From: Topomyia yanbarensis
Taxonomy: Eukaryota; Arthropoda; Insecta; Diptera; Culicidae
NCBI RefSeq assembly: GCF_030247195.1
Contig: NC_080672.1
Location: 69,481,771-69,545,770 of the forward strand
Length of the DNA stretch: 64,000 nucleotides
Direction: 5' to 3'
The notes beneath the pieces were generated by a model, which saw only the letters and a program-made list of their open reading frames with translations, did not search any database and was not told where the DNA came from. Position 1 is the first letter of the stretch. Each line of letters starts with the position of its first letter. A program made the position numbers and the translations under genes. This document shows, piece after piece, positions 18,604-29,560 of the stretch.

Positions 18604-20086
18604 AAAAGAAAAAGTGAAAACGGTGCAAACCAACAAACGAAAAACTCAGTTGCATGAAATCGAGCAAGGGTGCCACAGAAAAATAGCCTCTAACTGAATA
18701 ATATACTTGGAAATGTGAATGTATCAATTTTGAACAGGAGTGATAAAAGTTCGTTATAAGGATGTTTACGAGAAGTTAAAGTTGATCCTGAACGTGATCG
18801 GTTTGTTGATGTCATTCTTTTTGAACTATGAATCGAGAAAAGTTCGATTCCGAACAAGTGACGTTTTGAAATAACTGGTTATACCTGGATAAGGACATTC
18901 AAGTGTTTGACAGTGGCAACAAATTCAGACTACTGATTGGTGATCGATAAGCATGCAAGTTTGCTTTTGGCAATGAAACAAACGTGTGAAATCATCCACA
19001 CCGAAGAAGAATTAGTGCCACACAGAGAACTAGTGCCACGTAGAACCAAGGAAACGGAGACACCCGCATAACACCATGAGGAAGTGAAGCAGCTGTACGG
19101 CAACAGTTTGGTAACTATGCCACCACCACCGCCGCCGATGATGGCCCCGTCGTCACTGAAACCAGCTGCGCCGGTGGCGGATCGAGAACCGGGCAACGCA
19201 CAGGCAGACCGAACCAGCCTACATGCCTACACACCCGCCACAGGCCCACGAGTTGTTACAAATTAATTCGACACGTAGCAGTACCTCTCCCTACTCGGAC
19301 GGTTTGGGTGCATGACTGTCGGAGAGTAACGGTGATACTAGCAACAGCAGCAGAATCCGGAGGTAAGAGTTCGATGAACAGAAAACGCTGTTTTCTTTCC
19401 AATGCATGAAATACAGATGTCACCGGAGAAGATGCAAATCAAGATTCATTTTAACAGCATTGTTGAACTTACGTCAAAAACCAAACAAAAATGAATAATT
19501 TGTATATTTTTATTTCGTGTAGTTTTCAAACGGTTCAGAATATCGCCCTGACGTCAACAGAAAAGTGACAGAAAATTTTATGCGCATTTTAAAAAAAAAA
19601 CGAATAACTTAGAAAAAGGAAATACCTTAACGATTTTTTTTCTTTTAAACAAAACTTAAGTCATCTTGAAAACAATCATATTTTGGAAGATTTTAGTTAA
19701 AATTATTTTGATTTGACAAAACATTTACACTATGTTGTTCTGTTGAGGAATAGTGCAATAATCCGACGAAAATAAAGTCAGGATTCTATTTTAGCTTTTG
19801 TTCTTATTCAGTGTAATTTATACCAAAATCAGATAGTCTATCAAAATTGATACACTACAAAGCAGATCTATTAAAGATACATTACAATCCAAATAATGTA
19901 TTTTGATCCTTCCATTTTCCAAATTGCTCTTAAGACATGAGATATAGTCGGGATTGCAAAAACAAATTCCTCCCAAAAATGTTTCACCACAATCTGTTCA
20001 CCGAATCTATGGATATTAAATTATTATATACTGTATGTTAAATTTTAATTATTAGATACTAATACATTAAATTTCAAAAAAAAAAA
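18604..20086 (+). other. Long 5' leader of the LTR element with exon-like block
   Basis: About 1.5 kb between the primer site and the first element ORF. The part at about 19020-19362 is clearly more GC-rich and codon-like: an open frame from 19072 to 19263 includes VTMPPPPPPMMAPSSLKPAA, and a second frame in the same block gives PPQAHELLQINSTRSSTSPY. The block ends CCGGAG followed by GTAAGAGT (19363-19370), a strong splice-donor match. From 19.4 kb to 20.08 kb the sequence is AT-rich with no ORF. The block may be a piece of host gene picked up by the element, or an element-specific spliced leader exon. Confidence 0.5.
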
Positions 20087-20323
20087 ATGGGGTCTAGAAC
20101 AAGTAAATCCCCGACAGTAAGCGGAGATCCGCAAATAAATATAATTAATAGCTTGGAACAGCACGCAAATTGGCAAGATAACCAAGATACGAAGTACTGG
20201 TTATTACTGACCATTTGTTCCATACAACTGATATTCACAATTTATCAAACGTACACAAGATACGTCAAGCGCCAAGCATTTAAGAAGGCAAGGAAATCGC
20301 TTGCAAGTATAGACCAAATTTAG
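20087..20323 (+). CDS. Small ORF with acylation motif and one membrane segment
   Basis: A 78-residue protein starting in good context (A-run then ATGGGG). MGSRTSK fits the N-myristoylation pattern MGxxxS/TK. Residues about 37-54 (YWLLLTICSIQLIFTIYQ) form a single hydrophobic segment, followed by a basic tail (KRQAFKKARK) ending IDQI. It lies 67 bp upstream of gag, in a separate frame. I cannot name the family with certainty. My recollection is that some mdg1/412-type elements carry short ORFs before gag. A role in membrane association of the particle, RNA or Gag is inference only. Confidence 0.7.
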   Translation: MGSRTSKSPTVSGDPQINIINSLEQHANWQDNQDTKYWLLLTICSIQLIFTIYQTYTRYVKRQAFKKARKSLASIDQI

Positions 20324-20390
20324 AATGCACATAAATTAGAGATAAAACAGACTAACAGATAGACAAGTTAACATACGCATTTGTTTTTGC

Positions 20391-21686
20391 ATGCTCATGC
20401 AAAGGTTACGAGAAATAGACTCGCACCTTTGCAGGATACAGCTAAATTTAAATAAGAGCAAGGGCAGGGCTAGAACCCTACAAGGTATTCTAGAGAAAAA
20501 GGAAGAAATTTCCGATCTCTATAATGAATACAAAAGCAAATTAAATAAATTAAAACATCGGATATCGCACGAAGAGTGGAACATCGAATGCGATAAGTTT
20601 CTAAATTTAAAAACAAAGTACCAAGCATCATTAGAGATCTTGGATACAACAACAATATTAAAGAAAACTACTTTAAAAACTCTAGCTAAAACAGCCATAT
20701 TTTGCAGACGGCTATCGGCAGGTAAACCAAAAATGCCTGACTTTGATATTAAAACTGCGACAGCCATCGTACAAAAGTACGATGGAACTGCTGACGAGTT
20801 GGAGGCATTTATCGACTCGGCTCAGTTACTAAAAGAAATGACAGCGGCAGAACATATGCCGATGGCAATAAAATTCCTTAGAACTAGATTAACGGGTAAG
20901 GCAAGACTTGGCCTACCCATTAACTTAGTATCAATTGATGCACTTACAGCGGATGTAAAAGCCCGCTGTGCATCAATCAAAACCCCAGATGAAGTTCTCG
21001 CTAAATTGAAATTTTCACAACAGCGAGGACCTCTCAACAAATTTTGTGATGAAGTAGAAGAATTAACACTTCAACTGCAAAACACTTATATAGAAAGGCA
21101 AATTCCAGGTGATGTAGCAGCTTCAATGGCTACAAAAGCTGGAGTTAATGCCCTAATTCACGGTTTAAAAAACCATGAAACACGTACTATACTTAAAGCA
21201 GGAAATTTTTCCTCAATAAAAATAGCCACACAAAAAGTATTGGAGAACTCGGAGCACGAAAGCCACAGCGTACCAAATGCACAAATTATGCATTTCCGGC
21301 ACCGTCAACACTACGATCGTGTTGACAACACACGAAATTATCGTGGCAATACACGTGTTAGAGATTTTGATAGGCGACGTCCCAATGCACAAACTAACCG
21401 ATATAACACATATGGTAACATGCAGCACTATACTCCTAATAATACACAAGCTAACCGATTTAGCACAAACGGGAACACGCAGCAATTTTACCAAAACAAT
21501 AACAGAGGACGAGGAAGAAATAATTCGACTCCTCAGCATAACAATTACCGCAGTAAGCAAGGTCAGGGACGATATATATATGTCACTGACTCAGCACCAA
21601 GCAGCCTACCTGATCAACCAACAGCGGACCTGATCCAACCACCGCCCAACCATCTTTTTTTAGGAAACGGGCAGTCTACACATTAA
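20391..21686 (+). CDS. Gag (capsid/nucleocapsid) of the LTR element
   Basis: 431 residues from ATG 20391. The N-terminal 75 residues are charged and helical (likely coiled coil). A capsid-like central part follows (KYDGTADELEAFIDSAQLL through roughly residue 285). The C-terminal 100 residues are very rich in Asn, Arg, Gln and Tyr with RGRGR and no CCHC knuckle, so RNA binding probably relies on basic residues. Lack of a zinc knuckle fits mdg1-type Gags. The gene ends at TAA 21684-21686. A T-TTT-TTA slippery heptamer lies 22 nt before the stop and leads into the pol frame. Confidence 0.88.
   Translation: MLMQRLREIDSHLCRIQLNLNKSKGRARTLQGILEKKEEISDLYNEYKSKLNKLKHRISHEEWNIECDKFLNLKTKYQASLEILDTTTILKKTTLKTLAKTAIFCRRLSAGKPKMPDFDIKTATAIVQKYDGTADELEAFIDSAQLLKEMTAAEHMPMAIKFLRTRLTGKARLGLPINLVSIDALTADVKARCASIKTPDEVLAKLKFSQQRGPLNKFCDEVEELTLQLQNTYIERQIPGDVAASMATKAGVNALIHGLKNHETRTILKAGNFSSIKIATQKVLENSEHESHSVPNAQIMHFRHRQHYDRVDNTRNYRGNTRVRDFDRRRPNAQTNRYNTYGNMQHYTPNNTQANRFSTNGNTQQFYQNNNRGRGRNNSTPQHNNYRSKQGQGRYIYVTDSAPSSLPDQPTADLIQPPPNHLFLGNGQSTH
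21656..21662 (+). promoter_or_regulatory. Putative -1 ribosomal frameshift site (TTTTTTA)
   Basis: In the gag frame the heptamer is phased T TTT TTA, the X_XXY_YYZ pattern used for programmed -1 shifting (the same heptamer as in HIV-1 gag-pol). The -1 frame is open from here into the protease region without a stop, and pol has no ATG before its first conserved block. I did not identify a clear downstream pseudoknot by eye. Confidence 0.8.
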
Positions 21687-24133
21687 ACGTAGCTGCCTCG
21701 AATTTCATAAAGCTCAAATTGAACAATTCGAGCAAGATGTGCACTTTCCTGGTCGACTCAGGAGCTGACATATCACTCATTAAAAGCGAATGTATCTTGC
21801 CAGGTACAAGCATAGATACAACTCGCAAATACAAACTAAAAGGGATTATTCCTGGTGAACTGCAGAGCCATGGAATTACCAAATGCATCTTTTACATGCA
21901 AGACACACCTATTGAGGGTACTCTGCATATAATTAACGATGATTTTCCTATACCAACCGATGGTATTATTGGAAGAGATTTTTTGGCAACATACCGATGC
22001 TCGATAAATTATGATGCATGGTTGCTGTCAATGCATGTACATAACATAAATATAGATATACCTATACACAATAATCTAGGTGGCTCAACCTGGTTACCAG
22101 CTAGAGCAGAAACATATAGAATAATTAATAATTTTAATCCAGAAGGAGACGTTGTGTTAATTGCCTCAGAGATCGCTCCTGGAGTATTTAGCAGCAACGC
22201 AATTGTAAATAAAGAATCTCCTTATATAAAGATTGTAAATACCAATAACGAACCCGTTTTAATCAAACATTTGTTACCACAATATGAACATTTAACCAAT
22301 TTTCAATTGGCGACGATCAGCGAAACTGATTCTCGGAATATTAAACGAAATGATGCTCTCCAAGAGGAGCTCAATTTAAAAAAATTTTCGGCATCTGCAA
22401 AAGATAGCCTTATTAAATTATGCAATAAGTATAACGATATCTTCCACCTAAAGGACGACACACTATCTGCAAACAATTTCTATAAACAAAAAATACACCT
22501 GAGTGACAAATCACCAGTATATATAAAAAATTATAGAAACGCGCATAGCCAGCGTGAAGAAATGTGCCGTCAAGTGGACGACTTAATCAAAAATGATGTG
22601 ATAGAACCATCTGTTTCTAATTATAATTCACCCATTATGCTTGTTCCAAAGAAAACAACTAGCACAGAAAAGAAATGGAGACTAGTTGTAGATTTTCGGC
22701 AACTAAATAAAAAATTACTAGCCGACAAATTTCCTCTACCAAGAATTGACGACATTCTTGACCAACTTGGCAGAGCAAAGTATTTCTCTACTCTAGATCT
22801 ACAGTCCGGTTTCCACCAAATAGAAATCGAGAAAAAATCTAGAGAATTCACCGCATTCTCCTTACAGGAACGCGGACATTTTCAATTTAAACGATTGCCA
22901 TTCGGACTCAATATTAGCCCGAATAGCTTTCAACGCATGATGTCAATCGCACTTAGCGGACTAGGTCCCGAGTGCGCATTTCTCTATATTGACGACATCA
23001 TAGTCATCGGTTGTTCAATCAACCATCATCTTGCAAACTTGGAAAAAGTTTTTCAGAAATTAAGAAACCACAATTTAAAATTAAATCCATCCAAATGTAA
23101 TTTTTTTCGAGCTGACGTAACTTATTTAGGTCACCACATTTCTGAAAAAGGAATTCAGCCAGATAAATCCAAATTTGATACGATCTGCAACTACCCTATA
23201 CCTAAAAATGCAGATGACGTACGACGATTCGTCGCGTTCTGTAATTATTACAGGCGTTTTATAAAAAATTTTGCTCAGATAGCAAACCCTTTGAACAAAT
23301 TATTAAGGAAAAACACTACCTTCGTTTGGAATATTGAATGCCAAAATGCATTTGATATGCTTAAAAATCAACTAATTTCCCCAACAATTTTACAATTTCC
23401 TGATTTTAACAAAGAATTTGTTCTAATAACAGATGCTTCCAAAATTGCATGTGGTGCTATCCTAGCACAAACATATGACAATATTGAATTACCAGTAGCA
23501 TTTGCCAGCAGAACCTTCACGAGAGGCGAAGCAAATAAATCTACTGTAGAACAAGAGTTAACAGCCATACATTGGGCTATTAACTATTTCCGACCATATT
23601 TATACGGACGAAAATTCACTGTTAAAACTGATCACCGACCGTTGGTCTATCTTTTTTCAATGAAAGAACCATCATCTAAATTAACTAGAATGAGACTAGA
23701 CCTAGAGGAATTCAGTTTTACGGTACAATATGTACAAGGTAAAATGAATGTAGGTGCTGATGCTCTTTCTAGAATAAATATCGACTCTGAAAAATTAAAA
23801 CAATTAAATTTATACGTGGTGCAAACTAGAGCAAATACTCGCAAACAAACAAATTCAAATATAGACGCGATATCGAATGATGCTGAGCCCGATCAACTCA
23901 AAATCTACGAGTCGCTAAACAATGAAGAGGCATATAACCTCCCAAAATTAATGTTAACACAAGAAAACAACAAAATCCATATACAAATCATGGATAAAAG
24001 CTACAAGAGGGAATTGACTCCAGCGTTAACAGTCCCTAGCAAGCTATCAAAAAACCTAGGTCACATTTTACAAAATGTGGAATTACTGGCAAACAATAAA
24101 AAAAATTACCACTTTAGCTCTAGCGCTAAATAG
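21660..24133 (+). CDS. Pol part 1: protease, reverse transcriptase, RNase H
   Basis: Entered most likely by the -1 shift at 21656-21662, since the frame is open from there and a start at TTG 21719 is implausible in a eukaryote. Aspartic protease: LVDSGAD near 21752. Reverse transcriptase: LVPKK, WRLVVDFRQLN, FSTLDLQSGFHQI, FKRLPFGL and YIDDII (about 22986). RNase H: LITDASKIACGAILAQ (about 23430), ELTAIHWA and TDHRPLVYLF. All catalytic Asp/Glu residues I looked for are present. The frame ends at TAG 24131-24133, just after a run of 8 As (24098-24105), before the integrase, which continues in the next frame. It matures into enzymes that copy the genomic RNA to cDNA. Confidence 0.92.
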
Positions 24134-25283
24134 TGAGATTCTTAAGGATATGAATATTCAAGAATTTAAAGATAAAGGCCAACAAATATTGAAGAATGTA
24201 TCAATAATTCTATATACTCGCCAGCAAATAATAGAAAATCCTGAAAAACAAAAAGCAATTATCAAAGCCAACCATGACACACCGATAGGCGGTCATGTTG
24301 GATCATATCGATTATATAAAAAACTTCGTTGCCAATACTATTGGCCAAAAATGAAAATACACATAAGAGAATATGTAAAAAATTGCCTAAAATGTAAACA
24401 GAATAAACATACTTACAAAACTAAAGAAAACCTCATACATACTCCTACACCTACTAAAGCACTAGATAGTATCTCAGTAGACACAATCGGTCCATTTTCA
24501 AAATCAAACAGTGGTAACCGATATGCCATAACAATACAATGCGATCTGTCAAAATATGTAATAATCCAAGCGATTACTGATAAACAAGCAAATACGCTAG
24601 CAAAGGCACTTGTCGAAAATTGTATCCTTGTATATGGCGCACCCAAATTAATTAGAACAGATCAGGGAACAGAGTACAAAAATGAAGTATTCTTACACAT
24701 GAATAAATTGTTAAATCTCAACCATCAGTTTTCTACAGCATACCATCCAGAAACAATTGGAGGTTTAGAGAGGAATCACCGTTGTCTGAATGAATACGTA
24801 AGACAGTTTATCAATCACGCCCAAACGGACTGGGATGATTGGCTGCCTTACTATGCGTTCTGTTATAACACGACACCTCACACAAACCACCAATACACAC
24901 CATTTGAATTAGTATTTGGTAAACAGGCAAACATCCCACAAAATCTCATGTATTCCGAAAACACTCACACACAACCCATATACAATTTTGACCAATACCA
25001 CGCAGAACTAAAATACAAACTACACTTAGCAGCACAAAAAACAAAAGCAATATTAGATAATACAAAGCAAATACGAAACTTAAGTCAAGAGAAAATAAGT
25101 AACCCAATTGATGTAAAACCTCTAGATAAGGTAATGTTGCAGAACGAAAATAGAAGAAAGTTAGATAAAGTATACCAAGGCCCGTACACAGTTATTTCAA
25201 TTCAGCATCCAAATATTACCATACAAGAAGATACCACAGGTTTAAAACAAATTGTTCATAAAAACAGGATAATCAGATTATAA
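24075..25283 (+). CDS. Pol part 2: integrase
   Basis: The frame is one base forward of the RT frame. The true protein presumably continues from RNase H, and the ATG at 24150 or the apparent start at 24075 are not expected natural starts. An HHCC zinc domain (HDTPIGGH, then CLKC) spans about 24273-24395. The catalytic core has Asp in SVDTIGP (24480), Asp in RTDQGTE (24660) and Glu in GGLERNH (24768), giving the DD35E spacing. The C-terminal part has the gypsy-type NRRKLDKVYQGPYTV block near 25150 and no chromodomain. It inserts the cDNA into the genome and would produce the short target duplication seen. Everything but the frame looks intact. Confidence 0.9.
   Translation: MWNYWQTIKKITTLALALNSEILKDMNIQEFKDKGQQILKNVSIILYTRQQIIENPEKQKAIIKANHDTPIGGHVGSYRLYKKLRCQYYWPKMKIHIREYVKNCLKCKQNKHTYKTKENLIHTPTPTKALDSISVDTIGPFSKSNSGNRYAITIQCDLSKYVIIQAITDKQANTLAKALVENCILVYGAPKLIRTDQGTEYKNEVFLHMNKLLNLNHQFSTAYHPETIGGLERNHRCLNEYVRQFINHAQTDWDDWLPYYAFCYNTTPHTNHQYTPFELVFGKQANIPQNLMYSENTHTQPIYNFDQYHAELKYKLHLAAQKTKAILDNTKQIRNLSQEKISNPIDVKPLDKVMLQNENRRKLDKVYQGPYTVISIQHPNITIQEDTTGLKQIVHKNRIIRL
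24098..24105 (+). other. A8 run at the pol frame break
   Basis: The protease-RT-RNase H frame and the integrase frame overlap here (24075-24133) and differ by +1. One base too many in this homopolymer would explain it. A mutation, an assembly error in a homopolymer, or programmed shifting are all possible. Confidence 0.6.
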
Positions 25284-25404
25284 AAAAAAAAAACCACATA
25301 CCACAAATGTACATCCAAAATATCCAAAATTGTTCATAAAAACAGGATAATCAGATTATTAAAAAAAAAAAAAAAAAACCACATACCACAAATGTACATC
25401 CAAA
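25251..25404 (+). repeat. Tandem duplication, about 75 bp, at the end of integrase
   Basis: The stretch beginning attgttcataaaaacagg (25251) and running through a poly-A run to ccacataccacaaatgtac is repeated from about 25330. The first copy contains the integrase stop. It is non-coding and may be a replication slip. Confidence 0.9.
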
Positions 25405-25480
25405 ATATAAAAGCTATCTGGAGAGAAGCAAAAGCTACAAGTTTTTTTCGAATAATTTCACTTAGTTACATTATTCTTCC

Positions 25481-25493
25481 AAAAGGAGGGTGG
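25481..25493 (+). other. Polypurine tract
   Basis: aaaaggagggtgg directly before the 3' LTR; the expected primer for plus-strand DNA synthesis. Confidence 0.8.
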
Positions 25494-25918
25494 TGTAATA
25501 CATCTAATCACCTATCTCTAGCTCATTCAAATTAACTACCTCGGCTCGGTACACGCCTTAGCGAAACCGTCCATATGGTTCGCATGTGTCGTGAACGCCG
25601 AGAAACACCCAGCTAAAGCAAAATATATTCAATTGTTTATTGATAGAACCTTTCGCTTTACAAGCGTTTTTCCCTACGTCCAGTGCTATCTATGGGCACA
25701 CACCCTCTGCCCGAGTAGCGACCAATTCTAGGTAGCCTCTCTGTCTCTCTCCAATTGGCTTTACTCAGAATAACCAAAATATACAAACATGTCGCGCAAC
25801 ATGCCAGCGCATATAAAATAAGCCTTGGGAATTAATAAAAAAACATTCTTAGTCTTACCTTAGAGACGATCAATACTTTACCTTCGAAAAAATCCAAAAG
25901 GTAGCCAAAAGCTACCAG
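25494..25918 (+). repeat. 3' LTR
   Basis: 425 bp, indistinguishable by eye from 18166-18590. Confidence 0.93.
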
Positions 25919-25923
25919 AACTT
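25919..25923 (+). repeat. Target-site duplication of the LTR element, 3' copy
   Basis: AACTT. Confidence 0.8.
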
Positions 25924-26844
25924 CCAATATACCCGGACAGGCTTAGACCGGTACAGAACCAATAATATTGTTTTTGTGCTAAAAAAGTCAACTTTCCAAA
26001 GATTACAGAAAATTGTCCTATTAATTTCCATTTCGAGCAGTGTTGAAGCAAATCTTCGTAAAATTACCAAAATCTACAAGGGTCAGCCCTATGGGCTTGC
26101 ACAAGCTGTAGACGTAGGACTATACTACTTAATGTAAAATATTTATTTTCTTAGTACATTTAGAGCAATAATAAACCAAATATATTTCTTACGCATAATT
26201 TAAGCACAACCAATTCACATAGAATGTTACATATTGATCCAACCCTTCTTTGTTATCAGGTGCTTTCATTTGTAGTAGGTGATCCAATCCGATTAAACTT
26301 ATTTGAGAAGATCTGAAGAAAGAAGACAGAAAATCGTGACCGAACTAATATATGGAGCTAAATCTTTATAGCACAAGATCAGCTTTTGAAAATTGTAAAA
26401 ACCTTTCGATTGTGTGTAGTAAAAACACCCGGACCGGTGAAGAAAAATCAAATTTTAGACAATATAATCACATTTTATGTATGGATCAAGCTTTCTAGTT
26501 ATATTTTGCCATTATTGTAACTTTCCTAAAGTACGCATACAAATGAAGTGAATTTTACTTATGGACTTAGATGCGTTTTTGCAACGGTTTTTCGAGTGGC
26601 AGTGTATTCATTCATAAATAGGCTTTGTAATATGTACCTATTAGCAGAATCAAAATAGGATAGGCTGAGTGAAAATGAATCACGCGAAGTCGAAATGAAT
26701 CAATGAATTGATCGAACGTAAATAATAAACTTTCGTTGTGCTTTTCATCGATCCGCGTAAATTTGTTGCTAAGAAAGTTTTCGTCTTTGCGCAATGAATG
26801 CACAGATTTCTATCATGCAGGTTACGCATGCAGCCGCTAACAAA
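25924..26844. other. Intergenic, nothing recognised
   Basis: AT-rich; no motifs seen. Confidence 0.5.
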
Positions 26845-27077
26845 CAGGGATGCCACTTTGAAAGCTGTGCTTTGGTCAAAAATATCTTTTTACCATCTGT
26901 GATAACTTAAACAGGGAAAAATCTGTGATAAATTTCCGATTACAATGTTTCCAAAAATCTGTGAAATTTTCATCAAAATGCCAAAAATCTGCCATCTGTG
27001 AAAAAAGAATCTGTGATCAAAAATTGTGAAAAAAAATTTGCGACATTACAGAAAAATCTGTGAATATGGTAACCCTG
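26845..27077. mobile_element. hAT-like MITE (233 bp)
   Basis: Ends CAGGGATGCCA and TGGTAACCCTG form imperfect inverted repeats of the hAT type. The body repeats aaatctgtga about seven times on the plus strand. A clean 8-bp target duplication was not found, so the superfamily call rests on the termini. Confidence 0.55.
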
Positions 27078-29560
27078 TAGTTAGATATAGGGAAACCGTG
27101 GGTAAAATTAACAGGTAGCCAAATCAAATCAATGTTTGTTAAATTTAGAACAAACTTCACAGAAACGTGTATGGCCGGATTTGGAATGGGAGAGAGCTTG
27201 GTGAGAGGGAAAGAATGAGAATAACGGGATGAACTGAAAAACGATTCATCAGAAAAAGTAGGCTATGGAATATAATTTCTTTCTTTCGGAAAATAATTTG
27301 TCGGCGTACGGACGTGATTTGTAAAACCGGTCATAAATTTTGAAAAATAAAATGGCTGACCAGCCGAAAAAGAAAAATCACGACACTGTCAAGTATTCAA
27401 AGGATATTGAAATCATTTCTTTTGGTAAAAAGCTGTCGAATGTAAAATAAATATGATAAAAACCAAAATCGGCATCCACGTTTGTCACTGATGTTAAATT
27501 CGGCATGTGGAATATAAGGTCTTTTGAGGTCAAATTTTAATTTTATTCTGAAAATGGTGTTACATCATAGTAATTGAACCTTTCGCAGATAGTTCATCAA
27601 TGGGGATCAGGATGGCTCAATCGGAACAGCTGTTTGAAAGTAAAATGTCTTAGGGGGTAAAATGAACAGATTGTAACGCTTCAAGTTACTATATCTTCAC
27701 TGCTCTCCACCAGATCCTAAAAGTTCAAACACCCATGGATAACCCCAAGTTTGTAGATGTATTTGGATGCCACAGGATTGTAAATTGGTTAATATTACGT
27801 CATGAAAATTCAATTTTTCTGTACTTTTACCAGATATGTATCTCATTCACTTATTAGTTAGAAAATAATGACCTTGCTTAACGTGTTCATTTTACCACCA
27901 GTTCCTCTATTTACCTACACATTCGCCTCAAACATTGAACCCAAGCGCACAATGCAAAATTAGTCAACGCTGATGATGATTGGTAGAGCGACAGAGACAA
28001 CTAGTATCCCCACGACACTATGTTAACGGTGTTTGCAAATGGAGCTCGAATGTACAAGCGGTTCTGTGTACAAATAATTGTGTTCGAGATTGTAAATAAA
28101 AGTGTGCTGGAAACGAGCACAATACAAAAGAAAGCATAGTGTTTGAACGGACAAACTCAGTCGCATGTTAGACGGCTGCACTGGCTGCGAAACCACACAG
28201 CGCAGCGATCTGCTCCGCCAGCCGTTCAACAGGCAACTGAGCGTGTCCGGCCAAATCCGTTCTTTAAATAGTCGATGATTACGGCATGCATAGAAGCGTA
28301 GCGCGCTAGTTACACAAATCTGTCGTGCCGGACTTGGGAAGCGCTACTTTCTGTGTGTAGATGCGCGATATCTTGACCAGGTTGTACATTAATTAAATTT
28401 TTAACGCCATGATATCAAAAATCTATTGGAATCTATTCTGTGAAGTATTTCGGGCGATATGTAAAAAAATTTAAAATTTATCTTAAAATGGCTTAATTAT
28501 ATGCGTTTAAAATTGGACCACTTTTCGTTACATACCATTTTGGTAGAATTAGCAAAGTGCACCCCCCATCGAAAACAAAGATGTAGTCCTACGTCAAAAA
28601 ATGAAAATGAAAGTGTGGTTGAAAGTGTGTTTATGTAACTGACAAGTTTTCGTTCTGCTGATAAATAAATTACAAATTACAAATTACAAATTAACGATTT
28701 GAACCTACCTTTGCACCCTAAATATGATAGAAGAAGTCAAGGCAAAATTCGGAACTTTGCAATAAATGAACAATGTCAAAACATAACCATCTTGTACTTT
28801 TGCAGGAAGTATCTTAATTATCAGAAATGTGGAAGAGAATCGTACTGAGGGCAATGGTCGCCATTTGTTTTGGAATAAGGTTGTCTGTACTGAAGGTGCC
28901 ACGCACACTGCAACAATAGAATATTATTATAAATTGTGGAGAATTTTTAATCAAAATTTGGTTCACGCAAACAGAACATTCTTGTGTCTTTGACTTAAAA
29001 TAATTCGAGTTTTACGATTCACCTCAGACAATAGAAGAACACATAGGCACGGCGATGTACACTTTATGTGTCTTACATGACCAGTTTTGAAATGAATAGT
29101 ACCGCTCATATTAATAGGCTCGATCAATTTTAGTGTCTCGTTTTAAAAGCAATTTGAAACAAATATTTCATATAAACTATAGCATTAAATACTTCTTTCG
29201 ATTAGTAAAATTTCAATATATTTTAAAATTCTTTTTTTCCATCGTTCTAACCGCATTAAATCAGAGAGGCGACATCACCATCTGGACCCTAGATATCGGC
29301 TATTTACTTTCTTTACAAAGGCAAGCATGAACGGAGATTTTTTACCTCTGAAACTCCCAACGTAGCACAGTATATTTTTTTGTCAAAAACGTGCCATCTA
29401 AGTTGGGCCAATGACGTCTTCGTAGAAATTTGTGGACATTACAATCCCTTTAACATGGTGTTGTGATTTTAATGATTAATCTTCCCAAAAGTGCCAACAA
29501 CTTCACTGAAGACACAAAATTTTTAATACCTTCCCCATTGTTGCTAGTTGTTAATGGCAA
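27078..29560. other. Intergenic; one diverged repeat, otherwise nothing
   Basis: About 27915-28020 resembles 30566-30720 (ttcgcctc(g/a)aaca...gaa(t/c)ccaagcg). At 28667-28690 the 7-bp unit aattaca is repeated in tandem about three times. I see no genes. Confidence 0.5.

Larger units (their letters stand above)
18166..25918 (+). mobile_element. Ty3/gypsy LTR retrotransposon, mdg1/412-like, full length
   Basis: A 7753-bp element bounded by two 425-bp LTRs that look identical by eye and a 5-bp duplication (AACTT). Order: 5' LTR, primer-binding site, 1.5 kb leader, small membrane ORF, gag without zinc knuckle, protease-RT-RNase H, integrase, polypurine tract, 3' LTR. Pol order with integrase last is the Ty3/gypsy arrangement. 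The primer site matching tRNA-Arg and the absence of an env ORF fit the mdg1/412 lineage (known trait; lineage assignment is inference). Matching LTRs point to a recent insertion. Confidence 0.93.

Noticed and set aside
20470..21560. Minus-strand ORFs across the gag gene
   Set aside because: They are shadows of the AT-rich gag reading frame on the other strand.
25284..25493. A possible env gene after integrase
   Set aside because: Only about 200 bp of AT-rich, partly duplicated DNA lies before the polypurine tract; no ORF.
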